This document shows, piece by piece, positions 8,405 through 16,255 of a stretch of 64,000 nucleotides of DNA. The DNA lies in assembly GCF_007991175.1 (NCBI RefSeq), contig NZ_BJXV01000010.1, positions 62,001 through 126,000 on the forward strand, in the 5' to 3' direction. The position numbers were made by a program, and so were the translations under genes. Below the pieces are notes generated by a model, which was given only the letters and a program-made list of their open reading frames with translations, was not told the DNA's origin and did no database searches. Position 1 is the stretch's first letter. Each line of letters begins with the position of its first letter. The DNA is from Halovibrio variabilis (lineage in GTDB: Bacteria > Pseudomonadota > Gammaproteobacteria > Pseudomonadales > Halomonadaceae).

Positions 8405-9160
8405 GTGAAGCCATCAGAACCAGTTGATGCCGTTGAAAAATATATGAGACGAGATAAACCGGTGATCATTTCTTTGGATGGCATCACCTATAGTCATCGA
8501 ACAGGAGAGCAAGAGCTTTGCGTATTGAAGGATGTCACCCTTGATATAATGCGTGGCCAGTCATGCGCCATTGTTGGAAGCTCGGGATCCGGAAAGAGCA
8601 CGTTGCTCAATATTCTTGGCCTTCTCAGCCGCCCTGACTCTGGCGAATTCCATTTTGTTGGTTACGATATGTGCTCAGCGAGCTCAGATGTCTTGGCATC
8701 AATCCGCAATCAGGAAATCGGCTTTGTCTTTCAGTCCTTTAATTTACTATCACGCCTAACCGCTTTAGATAATGTGGCATTGCCGCTCTCCTACCGCGGC
8801 TTTTCTCGTAACAAAGCGCGTCAGCATGCCTTGGATCATCTCAAGCAAGTGGGTTTGGAGGATCGCGTTACACACCTGCCCAGTGAGCTTTCAGGCGGAC
8901 AGTGCCAACGCGTAGCCATTGCCAGAGCATTGGTCGGCAACCCCAGCTTGATACTTGCAGATGAACCAACGGGAAACCTTGATAGCCAAACTGCTACCGA
9001 AATACTAGACATTTTACTTGCCTTAAACCGAGAACAGTCAGTCACACTTATCGTAGTGACACACGATATAGCCATGGCCAACCACTTTGATAGAAAGTTA
9101 GAAATCCGCCAGGGGAAAATGCACGAAGTCGCTGTAGCTAGAGACGACAAACATGTATAA
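8405..9160 (+). CDS. MacB/LolD-type ABC transporter ATPase
   Basis: Cytoplasmic ATPase of an ABC exporter, 251 residues. The Walker A motif GSSGSGKST is at 58-66, the signature ELSGGQCQRVAIARAL near 161, Walker B LILADEPTGN near 182, and a conserved switch His (VVTHD) near the end. The GTG start is supported by GGAAG 8 bases upstream (ATATGGAAGCAATGTG). It overlaps the permease gene by 8 bases, the first of three overlaps that couple the four genes of the operon. Together they form a complete tripartite pump: ATPase, FtsX-fold permease, outer-membrane channel and periplasmic adaptor. Confidence 0.9.
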   Translation: MKPSEPVDAVEKYMRRDKPVIISLDGITYSHRTGEQELCVLKDVTLDIMRGQSCAIVGSSGSGKSTLLNILGLLSRPDSGEFHFVGYDMCSASSDVLASIRNQEIGFVFQSFNLLSRLTALDNVALPLSYRGFSRNKARQHALDHLKQVGLEDRVTHLPSELSGGQCQRVAIARALVGNPSLILADEPTGNLDSQTATEILDILLALNREQSVTLIVVTHDIAMANHFDRKLEIRQGKMHEVAVARDDKHV

Positions 9161-10352
9161 GGCAAGTAGTCATATCAAGGTTACTCAGATATTCAGCGAA
9201 TCTATCGACAATCTAAACCTGTCGAAGCGACGCTCTATTTTAGCGCTCCTCGGCATTATAGTGGGGAGCTCATCAATCATTGCGCTACTCACCATCGGTG
9301 GAAATGCCGCCGATGAAGCCGTTCGCATTTTCAAAAATATGGGAACAGATATATTAGTCGTCGGTTTTCCCTACTCACACCAGAATCGCCAGCCTTTACC
9401 TTCAACGCTTGACTCCCAAGCACTGCGTAAGGCCGTACCGGGCATCAGTCAGATTGCACCTATCACTTTGCATTCGGCACAGCTAAGCCATAATGGGCAA
9501 AATACCGATGCCAGCCTCGTTGGAACAACCCAAGGTTTGGCTGATGCCATAGGGCTTAAATTTAATGCTGGTCGCGATCTCTCCAGGTATGACCATAGAG
9601 AAACTTTTGCGGTGGTTGGTGCCCGAGTAGCCAAGGATTTAGGTTCATTAGGTAATCCTCTAAGAGTAGGCGATTTAATAAGGATTGATAATTACCTGTT
9701 TAATGTCATCGGCATTGCAGAGAGTTTGCCCGCTACTCCCTTGATCCCCATCGTACTGGATGAGTCAATACTCATCCCCATCGAAGGAATGAAACGCTTG
9801 CGCCCTGCCCCTGAAATCACCGGCATTATCATCAAGGCAGATGAAGCTGATTTGGCCGCTTTAGCTGAGGTGCTAAATAGCTATTTGACTCAAACTTTTA
9901 ATGGTAGAGAGGTTGATGTACAGATACCTCAGCAGTTGTTGGATGGTTTAAGGCACCAAGCCAGCACGTTTTCTTACTTACTCGCTGCGCTAGGAGGCAT
10001 CTCATTGTTAGTGGGCGGCGTAGGGGTCATGAACGTCATGCTGATGAGCGTGGCCGAGCGTAAACGAGAGATTGGCATCCGTATGGCATTAGGTGCTCGC
10101 CAGCGAGATATCCGAACACTATTTCTACTGGAAGCAGTCAATCTATCGATTGTTGGCGCAATAGCCGGCGCACTGCTTGGCGTTGCCATTGCTTTCTCAT
10201 TCACACACTTTTCCGGTTGGGAATTTACCTTATCGATAATGGCGTTACCGTTAGGTGTAGGCTGCTCTCTTTTGACAGGGATTTTTTTTGGATTATACCC
10301 AGCAATATCAGCTTCTAAACTTCAGCCAGCGGAGGCACTGCGTGCTGAATGA
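9153..10352 (+). CDS. MacB-type ABC permease (FtsX fold)
   Basis: Inner-membrane permease of 399 residues. A first helix (SILALLGIIVGSSSIIALLT, about 28-47) is followed by a large periplasmic domain of about 215 residues, then three C-terminal helices. The loop RKREIGIRMALGARQRDI between helices 2 and 3 is the hallmark of MacB/FtsX permeases. Here the ATPase is a separate protein, unlike Escherichia coli MacB where both are fused. Permeases of this family are thought to drive periplasmic substrates through TolC by mechanotransmission rather than moving them across the inner membrane, which fits neighbouring Sec-exported candidates. Confidence 0.9.
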   Translation: MYKASSHIKVTQIFSESIDNLNLSKRRSILALLGIIVGSSSIIALLTIGGNAADEAVRIFKNMGTDILVVGFPYSHQNRQPLPSTLDSQALRKAVPGISQIAPITLHSAQLSHNGQNTDASLVGTTQGLADAIGLKFNAGRDLSRYDHRETFAVVGARVAKDLGSLGNPLRVGDLIRIDNYLFNVIGIAESLPATPLIPIVLDESILIPIEGMKRLRPAPEITGIIIKADEADLAALAEVLNSYLTQTFNGREVDVQIPQQLLDGLRHQASTFSYLLAALGGISLLVGGVGVMNVMLMSVAERKREIGIRMALGARQRDIRTLFLLEAVNLSIVGAIAGALLGVAIAFSFTHFSGWEFTLSIMALPLGVGCSLLTGIFFGLYPAISASKLQPAEALRAE

Positions 10353-11835
10353 ATCACGATACCTGAAAGCAGCCACAGCAATGTTGATGATGTTTAGTCT
10401 TTCCGCTGGAGCCTGGACGGATGACGTTTTACTGCCATCAACACCCGTAATGAATACTACAGCAACTATACCTAAGCTACCTGCCAGCGAGATACTGGAG
10501 CTGACATTGACAGAAGCAGTAGCCCTAGGGCTTCAACAGAACCGCACTATCCGCAGCGCCTATTTGCAACGTATTTCTCAGCGTTTCGATTTGATAGTGG
10601 CGGAGGATCAGTTTGATCCTCAGTTGAGCCTTCAGGGACGTTATATCGCCACTCAGCGTGATGATGACCATGAACAGCTTGGAGAAGTATCTCCTACAGT
10701 ATCAATCAGCGGATCGCTGGGTACACGCTTTAGCCTTTCCTGGACGGAAGCCCTAAATCAAAGTGGGGAAGTGGGGAGCAATCATAGCCGAGGTGTCACC
10801 TTCACGGTTGTTCAACCACTTTTGCGTGATGCTGGAAAGGATGTGGCGACCGCCCCTCTACGTCTTGCACGTCTAAGTGAACAAGTGCACCTCTTGGGAT
10901 TGCAGTCCACTGTCTCGCAGGTGGTAACGCAAATTGTGCTTTCCTACCGTGAGTTGCTACGCGCACAGGAGCAATTAATTATTGCTAAGGAAGCACTTGC
11001 TCGTTCACAACAACTAGCCGAGGTGAATGAAGCGCTAATTGCTGCAGGTCAGATGGCAGAGTTTGACATCCTGCAAACACAGGCCGATATGGCGAACAGG
11101 GAATTAGAGGTAGATGAAGCGATTAACCAACGTGAAGCACGCCGTTTAGAATTGCTGCACCTACTCGGTCTTGATATCAATACAGAGCTCCAGGCCAGTG
11201 ATCCGCTCACAGCGCAACAGGTAAGCCTTGATTCAGAAGAAGCCCAACACATAGCTAAAGAGCACCAGCCGGAGTATTTAACTCAACTGATTGCACGGGA
11301 ACAGGTTGATATTCAAGCGGAATTAGCACACAACCAGCGTTTGTGGGATATCTCCCTGGTGGGTGGCGCTAGCCAGTTGCAAAATCGATTTGATAATAGC
11401 GACTATGCTAGTGATCGGCGCTGGGATGCCTACGCAGGAGTGCAAATGGAAATCCCCATCGGCGATGCAGGCCAGCGCCGCGACGAGGTACAAGCACGAG
11501 TGAATGTTCTCGATCAAGCGTTACGCCTCACTGAAACCGAGCAAGCGCTCGCACGGGACATTGATGATGCCGTTCGAAGCCTGGATGCTCAATGGCGACA
11601 ATACCAACTCGCACAGCGCGCTGCTGAGCTCTCGCGGAGAGCGCTGGAGCTAGAGCGTGAGAAGCTTTCAGTTGGTCGCTCCAGTAATTTTCAAGTATTG
11701 AGCCAGGAGGCAGATTTGCGAAATGCTCAATATGCCAGCCTCAACACTCTAATCGCTTATCTCAACGCACAAACCCAGCTCGATTTGCGGTTGGGCATGA
11801 CTTTGGAGAGCTGGGACATTGCGCTCAATGACTAA
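10342..11835 (+). CDS. TolC-like outer-membrane channel of the island exporter
   Basis: Outer-membrane efflux protein, 497 residues from a GTG at 10342 that overlaps the permease end by 11 bases. The start is supported by GGAGG 6 bases upstream; a longer frame back to 10288 lies wholly inside the permease gene. A signal peptide (AATAMLMMFSLSAGAWT) is followed by two long helical repeats (LTLTEAVALGLQQNRTIRSAY..., later LAEVNEALIAAGQMAEFDIL...) of the OEP type. A dedicated channel gene inside the operon suggests this pump does not borrow the general TolC; the window holds another TolC homologue at 54861 in the RND operon. Confidence 0.87.
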   Translation: MLNESRYLKAATAMLMMFSLSAGAWTDDVLLPSTPVMNTTATIPKLPASEILELTLTEAVALGLQQNRTIRSAYLQRISQRFDLIVAEDQFDPQLSLQGRYIATQRDDDHEQLGEVSPTVSISGSLGTRFSLSWTEALNQSGEVGSNHSRGVTFTVVQPLLRDAGKDVATAPLRLARLSEQVHLLGLQSTVSQVVTQIVLSYRELLRAQEQLIIAKEALARSQQLAEVNEALIAAGQMAEFDILQTQADMANRELEVDEAINQREARRLELLHLLGLDINTELQASDPLTAQQVSLDSEEAQHIAKEHQPEYLTQLIAREQVDIQAELAHNQRLWDISLVGGASQLQNRFDNSDYASDRRWDAYAGVQMEIPIGDAGQRRDEVQARVNVLDQALRLTETEQALARDIDDAVRSLDAQWRQYQLAQRAAELSRRALELEREKLSVGRSSNFQVLSQEADLRNAQYASLNTLIAYLNAQTQLDLRLGMTLESWDIALND

Positions 11836-13069
11836 ATCCCTTTGGAAGAAAACACCCTGGCTGCTGCTTCCCGTGGCGATAGTAGCTTTATACTGGCTGA
11901 GTGAGCAGAGCAATCCAGCAATAGCGCAAGAGCAAGCCACTTGGCTGCCGGTGGAACCGCAACCAATCGTGCAGCAAATCGGATTGGTGGGACGGGTAGA
12001 GCCTGCTGAGCTACTCAGCCTAAATGCCCCCTTCGAAGGCGATGTGTTGGAACTGGCGGTGGCAGAAGGCAGCCAGATGACAGAAGGTGATGTTCTGCTA
12101 AAACTGGATACCACTCAGATCAATATTCAATTGCGCGAGGCATTAGCACAACGCTTGCAGGCACAGCGCGCATTCAATGATTTGCAGAACTGGGAACAGG
12201 GGCAAGAAGTCGCTCGAGCGCGGCGGACGCTCTCCAGCGTTCGTCTCAATCTCAACGACACCGTACGGCGTTTAAGCGAGAGCCGTACTTTGCTTGAAAA
12301 GGGCATAGTGCCGCGCATGGAGGTGGAGTCTCTGGAACAGCAAGCCACCATACAACAGCTCGATCTTGAAGCCGCCGAGTCTGAGCTGGCTTCCACACTT
12401 GCCCAAGGGCTAGGCGAGAACCGGCTCATCGCAGAAATGGAGTTGGAGAACGCCACAGCACGTCACGAAGCTTTGTTAGCCCTGCATGAAAAGCGCACAC
12501 TGCATGCTCCATTTTCAGGGGTTGTTATACCTCCATCCAGCCAAGATAGAGAGGTGAAACACGAGCTGTTACAGAACGGCACTCATGTCACTCAGGGCCA
12601 ACCTCTGTTCACTCTAGCTAGCACAGAGAGAGTTCGTATCGTTGCTCAGGCCGAAGAAGTTGATATCAATATACTTGAGCCGGGGCAGCCAGTAACCATT
12701 ACTGGAGACGCCTTCCCGGATTTTGAACTGCAAGGCGAGCTCTCTTTTATCGGCGTACAGCGTATGGAGTCCCAAGGCTATGAGAACGGCGCTAGCTATC
12801 TGATCAATGTCAGCGTACCGCCTCTTACGCTTGAACAGCAGCGCTATATACGCCTAGGCATGAGCGCTCACTTACACATCAATACCTACCTGAATGACGC
12901 AGCCATGATCGTGCCTCCAGAATCCATTCGCCAGGACAAAAATGGCAGCTACATCGAATTCCGAGCCTCTTCGCAAGACGAGCCCAAGAGAGTTGAAATT
13001 GAGATCGGCCAAAGCACACCTAGCGGGGTTGAGGTATTTGGTCTATCACACGGGCTGGTGAGGCTATAA
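11828..13069 (+). CDS. MacA/HlyD-type periplasmic adaptor of the island exporter
   Basis: Membrane-fusion protein, 413 residues. The ATG at 11828 forms an ATGACTAA overlap with the channel gene. An N-terminal anchor (TPWLLLPVAIVALYWLS) is followed by a lipoyl-like half (LNAPFEGDVLELAVAEGSQM), a long coiled coil (about 95-210), the second lipoyl half (LHAPFSGVVIPPSS) and a beta-barrel region. It is the last gene of the operon, whereas adaptors usually come first in macAB-type operons. The C-terminus ends abruptly (GLSHGLVRL), slightly short of the usual extended end, and is followed at once by a small broken ORF. Confidence 0.87.
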   Translation: MTKSLWKKTPWLLLPVAIVALYWLSEQSNPAIAQEQATWLPVEPQPIVQQIGLVGRVEPAELLSLNAPFEGDVLELAVAEGSQMTEGDVLLKLDTTQINIQLREALAQRLQAQRAFNDLQNWEQGQEVARARRTLSSVRLNLNDTVRRLSESRTLLEKGIVPRMEVESLEQQATIQQLDLEAAESELASTLAQGLGENRLIAEMELENATARHEALLALHEKRTLHAPFSGVVIPPSSQDREVKHELLQNGTHVTQGQPLFTLASTERVRIVAQAEEVDINILEPGQPVTITGDAFPDFELQGELSFIGVQRMESQGYENGASYLINVSVPPLTLEQQRYIRLGMSAHLHINTYLNDAAMIVPPESIRQDKNGSYIEFRASSQDEPKRVEIEIGQSTPSGVEVFGLSHGLVRL

Positions 13070-13282
13070 ATGGGTATTTCAGATTTACACACTGCAATAG
13101 GAGGGCGACAGTGCCTCAATCGACCGTTGTCATGGCGCTAGCGCCTTCCTCTGGAACAGAAACCGCCCACAGCGGATGACCTTGTTCTTATTTTAGCTCT
13201 CGGCTTGGGCAAACGAGACCTGATTCATCGGGAGACCATGATTAGGCTTTGGCAGGAGGATCAAATTCTACACCGCTCATAA
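13070..13282 (+). pseudogene. Small ORF interrupted by one amber codon after the adaptor gene
   Basis: Starting at the ATG one base past the adaptor stop, the frame runs 23 codons to TAG (13139-13141) and then stays open for 46 more codons to TAA at 13280-13282, with plausible coding composition (LILALGLGKRDLIHRETM). A second candidate is a GTG at 13111 with GGAGGG 5 bases upstream, which stops after 22 codons in another frame. The pattern suggests a decayed small gene of the exporter operon. Amber readthrough is an alternative, and chance is possible because the open stretch is short. No family is recognised. Confidence 0.35.
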
Positions 13283-13387
13283 CTGTCAGACAGCTACTAG
13301 GGGATTTATGCCGCGTTTCCCTAATATTGGACGCGGGGAATTAGCAGAAGATAAACGGCAGTCACTGAAAAAATAATAATATTTACT

Positions 13388-13413
13388 TAACTTTTTGACT
13401 TGCCTGCCGATAC
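13388..13413 (+). promoter_or_regulatory. FliA-like (sigma-28) promoter in front of the second secreted protein
   Basis: TAAC at 13388-13391 and GCCGATAC at 13406-13413, spaced by 14 bases (one less than consensus). The upstream AATATTTACTTAAC is shared with the promoter at 5393, so the two are probably related by descent. The gene starts about 88 bases downstream, similar to the other two. The rest of 13283-13500 shows no gene. Confidence 0.65.
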
Positions 13414-13500
13414 TTTATGTAGGCATCAAGAAATAGTCGACGTCTTGATCGCTCAACCAGCCATCTAGTATTGGTGAAAGAAAAATACTTGGGGAAAATC

Positions 13501-13938
13501 ATGAAAATCCAACGTAACTTGTTTTATCTTGCGCTATTGCTCACGCTCTTCTTTATCTCTGGCATAGTGAGTGCTTCGTCACGCGGGGGAACATCGGAGA
13601 TTACTATAGTAAATCACTCTCCTTACCCTCTTCAAAAAACTTCTGGATCGTGGGATGCACCCAGCACTATTCCAGCAGGGGGTACCGAGACTATTGCTCT
13701 AAGACACAGCTTTATTGTCATTGACGATGAGTTCGAAGCGACTTACAAGCGAGTGGGTGGCACAGGAAGCTGTGAGTTCACTTCCCGGCTCTATACGGTG
13801 GCAGCAGGCTCATATTATGTTCCCGCTTACGAAAGCAGCTCCAATAGAGTGGGAAGCGGCCCTAGTTGCATGGATAGGCTGAGTAGACAAAAGTGGTCCG
13901 AGCCTTACCAATATACCGCAACTTTTACTGTTTACTGA
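13501..13938 (+). CDS. Small Sec-secreted two-cysteine protein, relative of the one at 7722
   Basis: 145 residues of unknown family. Signal peptide NLFYLALLLTLFFISGIVSA (cleavage about residue 25), then a small domain with two cysteines, Cys91 (GSCEFTS) and Cys123 (PSCMD). Spacing and flanking residues echo Cys99/Cys128 of the 7722 protein. The ATG at 13501 is preferred over an upstream frame extension to 13471 because GGGGA precedes it and the signal peptide begins there. A FliA-type promoter precedes it, which would tie its secretion to motility. Candidate roles are a surface or extracellular factor delivered by the adjacent pump, or a periplasmic accessory; neither is proven. Confidence 0.8.
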   Translation: MKIQRNLFYLALLLTLFFISGIVSASSRGGTSEITIVNHSPYPLQKTSGSWDAPSTIPAGGTETIALRHSFIVIDDEFEATYKRVGGTGSCEFTSRLYTVAAGSYYVPAYESSSNRVGSGPSCMDRLSRQKWSEPYQYTATFTVY

Positions 13939-13946
13939 TCACCGAC

Positions 13947-13974
13947 TGCCCTCGGATCGGTAAAGCCGAGGGCA
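13947..13974 (+). terminator. Hairpin between the secreted protein and the 326-residue protein
   Basis: TGCCCTCGG and CCGAGGGCA form a 9-base-pair GC-rich stem with a 10-base loop, directly after the secreted gene. The following bases (CTATTCGTCAATTTAT) are only moderately T-rich, so it may act as a partial terminator that allows some readthrough to the next gene. Confidence 0.6.
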
Positions 13975-14005
13975 CTATTCGTCAATTTATAAGCGGAGAC
14001 AAGTC

Positions 14006-14986
14006 GTGAAAACACACTCTTACGCCTTTAGCCTTTTGAACACCAATAATCATTATAACGAAAAAGTGCTAGGGCGCGGCACCATGAGCGCCAGCCATAT
14101 CAATTCACCAAATTATTATGGATTTCAGGCTGGCGATTCTCCTCTGATAGAGGGCTCATCCAGAATAGGCAGTAGCCATTCCCTGACCAAGAGCGAAGAA
14201 AAAAGCGCCGTGGTCAACCTCTCTTCCATGGCGATGGAGATGTCAAAGATCCTCTCGAAGGAAAATACAGCAACCGTCTCTCCCGCCGAATTTGATGCTT
14301 TTCTAGAAAAAATGCATGGGCAGCTTCAGGAAATGGTCGGACAGGAAGCGGGCAAGGTAGCGGAGGTACTGCTGGAGCGCCCGGACAGCTTCGACAAAAC
14401 CCGGCTTTCTATCGCCGAGCAGGCGGCCAACCACTTGATGTCGAAATTTTATAATAGCGACGAGCCGTACCCGCAAGCATCTTCCGAAAACCCTTTTGCC
14501 GAACTGGATAGACATTCGCTCTCCAAAATCGCCTTTGATGACTCTGGCGATTTTACATCGGCAGAGCGCTATCTAGCGTTTCTACAGATGACGGAAAACG
14601 ATACTGACTTCAGAAACCAGGCGTTTGAATTGCGTGACAACGCCTATGCAGCGGAAGGTGACTACGCCGGCGCCTCCATGGCTCACATGGCCAGGCAGAC
14701 AGATGCCAAGTTGATCTCCGGAATGACAGAGGCAGAGAGAGCTTGGCGCGGTGTGTCGGCAGTTCCCGAAGAAAACAAGCTAGCTCAAGCAGATAATGGG
14801 AACCTTCCTGAATTACCCGCCTATACGAATGGAGTAAAAGCATCGCTGGAAAGTTTTTTCGTCGTAGAGGGCGATGAAAACGGGGGTGTGTTGCGCAGCA
14901 TCGACATCAGAACAGTGCTTGAAAACGAAGAAGAAGGCATGAGCCTGCTAAAGATGGCGCTGCGTAGCCTTGAGGAAGAACGTTAG
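14006..14986 (+). CDS. Unknown 326-residue protein sharing the NPF-DDSG motif
   Basis: A soluble, acidic protein with no signal peptide. Residues 160-190 (ENPFAELDRHSLSKIAFDDS then GDFTSAERYLA) match the corresponding segment of the two 260-residue proteins: NPF, a leucine-rich helix, DDSG, FT and ER in the same order. Outside this segment similarity is low. The N-terminal part (about 1-70) is low in hydrophobic residues, and residues 66-125 look helical. The GTG start has GGAG 9 bases upstream; an internal ATG at 14084 is an alternative. It lies 67 bases after the FliA-driven secreted gene and may be read through from it. Function is unknown. Confidence 0.75.
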   Translation: MKTHSYAFSLLNTNNHYNEKVLGRGTMSASHINSPNYYGFQAGDSPLIEGSSRIGSSHSLTKSEEKSAVVNLSSMAMEMSKILSKENTATVSPAEFDAFLEKMHGQLQEMVGQEAGKVAEVLLERPDSFDKTRLSIAEQAANHLMSKFYNSDEPYPQASSENPFAELDRHSLSKIAFDDSGDFTSAERYLAFLQMTENDTDFRNQAFELRDNAYAAEGDYAGASMAHMARQTDAKLISGMTEAERAWRGVSAVPEENKLAQADNGNLPELPAYTNGVKASLESFFVVEGDENGGVLRSIDIRTVLENEEEGMSLLKMALRSLEEER

Positions 14987-15040
14987 TAAGACAGCCTCTT
15001 CATCACATGGAAAGGCATATCAACTAGGGAGAGTTAAACG

Positions 15041-15957
15041 ATGAAAGTCGAAGACCATAGGCCATATTTCTACATACAATCAAGGAGCTAAGCAAGTATC
15101 CAACACCCAAGGTAATAGTTAACAGTAACAAGCGTGCCGATGATGTTAAGACGCTCCAGCATAGCGAGAGTACTAATGTCACCATTAGTGGTAAAGCCTT
15201 ACTATTGTCACGGCTTTTTCTTACTGAAGACATCACCAGCGAGCCACCAGTGCTGTCTTGCTCTAAAGGTATGAATGAATATGTAATGATGCTTCCTCCT
15301 CATTTTCTGACTCAGGATGATCGAAACCTATTGGCGGAGATATATGAGTTTACTCAGGAGCAAGGGGCAGATCTAAAGCATGTGGACAGGCTAGCAACGG
15401 ATCTTGGATGGTATCGGAAATGTAATGATGGTGTAGCAGTAGCAAACTTTAACGATGGTCGTAGCTATGATCTCGAAGGCCGAGTGCGAACCGCCAGCTT
15501 TACCGATGCAGATGCTGCCACCGTAGACCGCATCCAGAGCAGCGGCGATATTAGCTCTACAAGGTTAGACAAAGGTTTTCTGAATTATATTCTTGATCCT
15601 GGCTACGGCTTTACTCACAGCAGTGACTTTGAGTTTCTTGAGCAGATGGTCTCTAGATTTTCAACTAATGGCAGCGACACCACCCCTCTCGACCCTAAGT
15701 TCCCTAACTTTGCGTATAAGGCAAACAACTACGTCATACATACTTCCGATGAGCCAGCAGCTGATTTTTTTCGAGAAACGTCCAATGCTGAGGAAGATGC
15801 TTCACGCGAAGCACTCATGGCCGATGCCAAAGCTCTCCCTCAACAGCTTAATCAAAGTCTGCTTGAGGCTTTTATTGGCAAGAACGATGAAAAACCCACT
15901 GAACGTAGCTTTATAATGAAAATGTTTGATTGGCTGAAACCGTCGGCGAATAAGTAA
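15041..15957 (+). pseudogene. Frameshifted gene for an unknown protein of about 300 residues
   Basis: An ATG at 15041, with GGGAGAG 7 bases upstream, begins MKVEDH but stops at TAA after 16 codons. From 15061 the +1-related frame is open to 15957, begins AIFLHTIKELSKYPTPKVIV and reads as ordinary protein throughout. No usable start or ribosome-binding site exists in that frame before a TTG at 15205. Joining the two frames near 15058-15060 restores one continuous protein, so a one-base indel or a sequencing error is the simplest reading. The conserved-looking segment TISGKALLLSRLF suggests a known but unnamed family. It is the last plus-strand gene of the island. Confidence 0.65.
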
Positions 15958-15966
15958 AGCGTCACG

Positions 15967-16230
15967 TCAGTTTTTAAACAACTCATCAAGGGAGTTGGCA
16001 GTCAAGATGGTAGCCGACCACTCCTCCAGCTACGCAGGCGTCGCTTGTCCCAAACGCTGTTCTACCCATATAGGAAGCTCACCAAATTTGAGGCCAAGCT
16101 GCTTGCGCAGAATGCGTTGGGCTTCTTCTTGCCGCACTTCCAAACGCCCTTTTTTGACCAATTTCTCTAAGTTCTCTGCCAACATATCTTTATCTTCCAC
16201 CAAACTAGTGCTAAGTATTCTAAAATCCAC
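15967..16230 (-). pseudogene. C-terminal remnant of an Rpn/YhgA-type nuclease (DUF4351 end)
   Basis: On the minus strand a fragment reads KGRLEVRQEEAQRILRKQLG, then KFGELPIWVEQRLGQATPA, which is the typical C-terminal DUF4351 segment of Rpn-family transposase-like PD-(D/E)XK nucleases. A TAG (16030-16032) interrupts it where a Trp is expected, after which the frame continues LEEWSATILTANSLDELFKN to TGA at 15967. The catalytic N-terminal domain is absent: the fragment is cut next to the end of the phosphatase gene at 16256. It marks the right boundary of the accessory island. Confidence 0.7.
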
Positions 16231-16255
16231 ACACCGGGATAAACGTCACTAGCAC

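Noticed and set aside
15205..15957. A separate 250-residue gene starting at TTG 15205
   Set aside because: No ribosome-binding site precedes the TTG, and protein-like reading continues upstream in the same frame to 15061, next to a well-placed ATG in another frame. A frameshifted longer gene fits better.
5234..16252. Search for transposases, integrase or att sites bounding the accessory island
   Set aside because: No insertion sequence, integrase gene or tRNA-end duplication was found; only the Rpn tail hints at past mobility.
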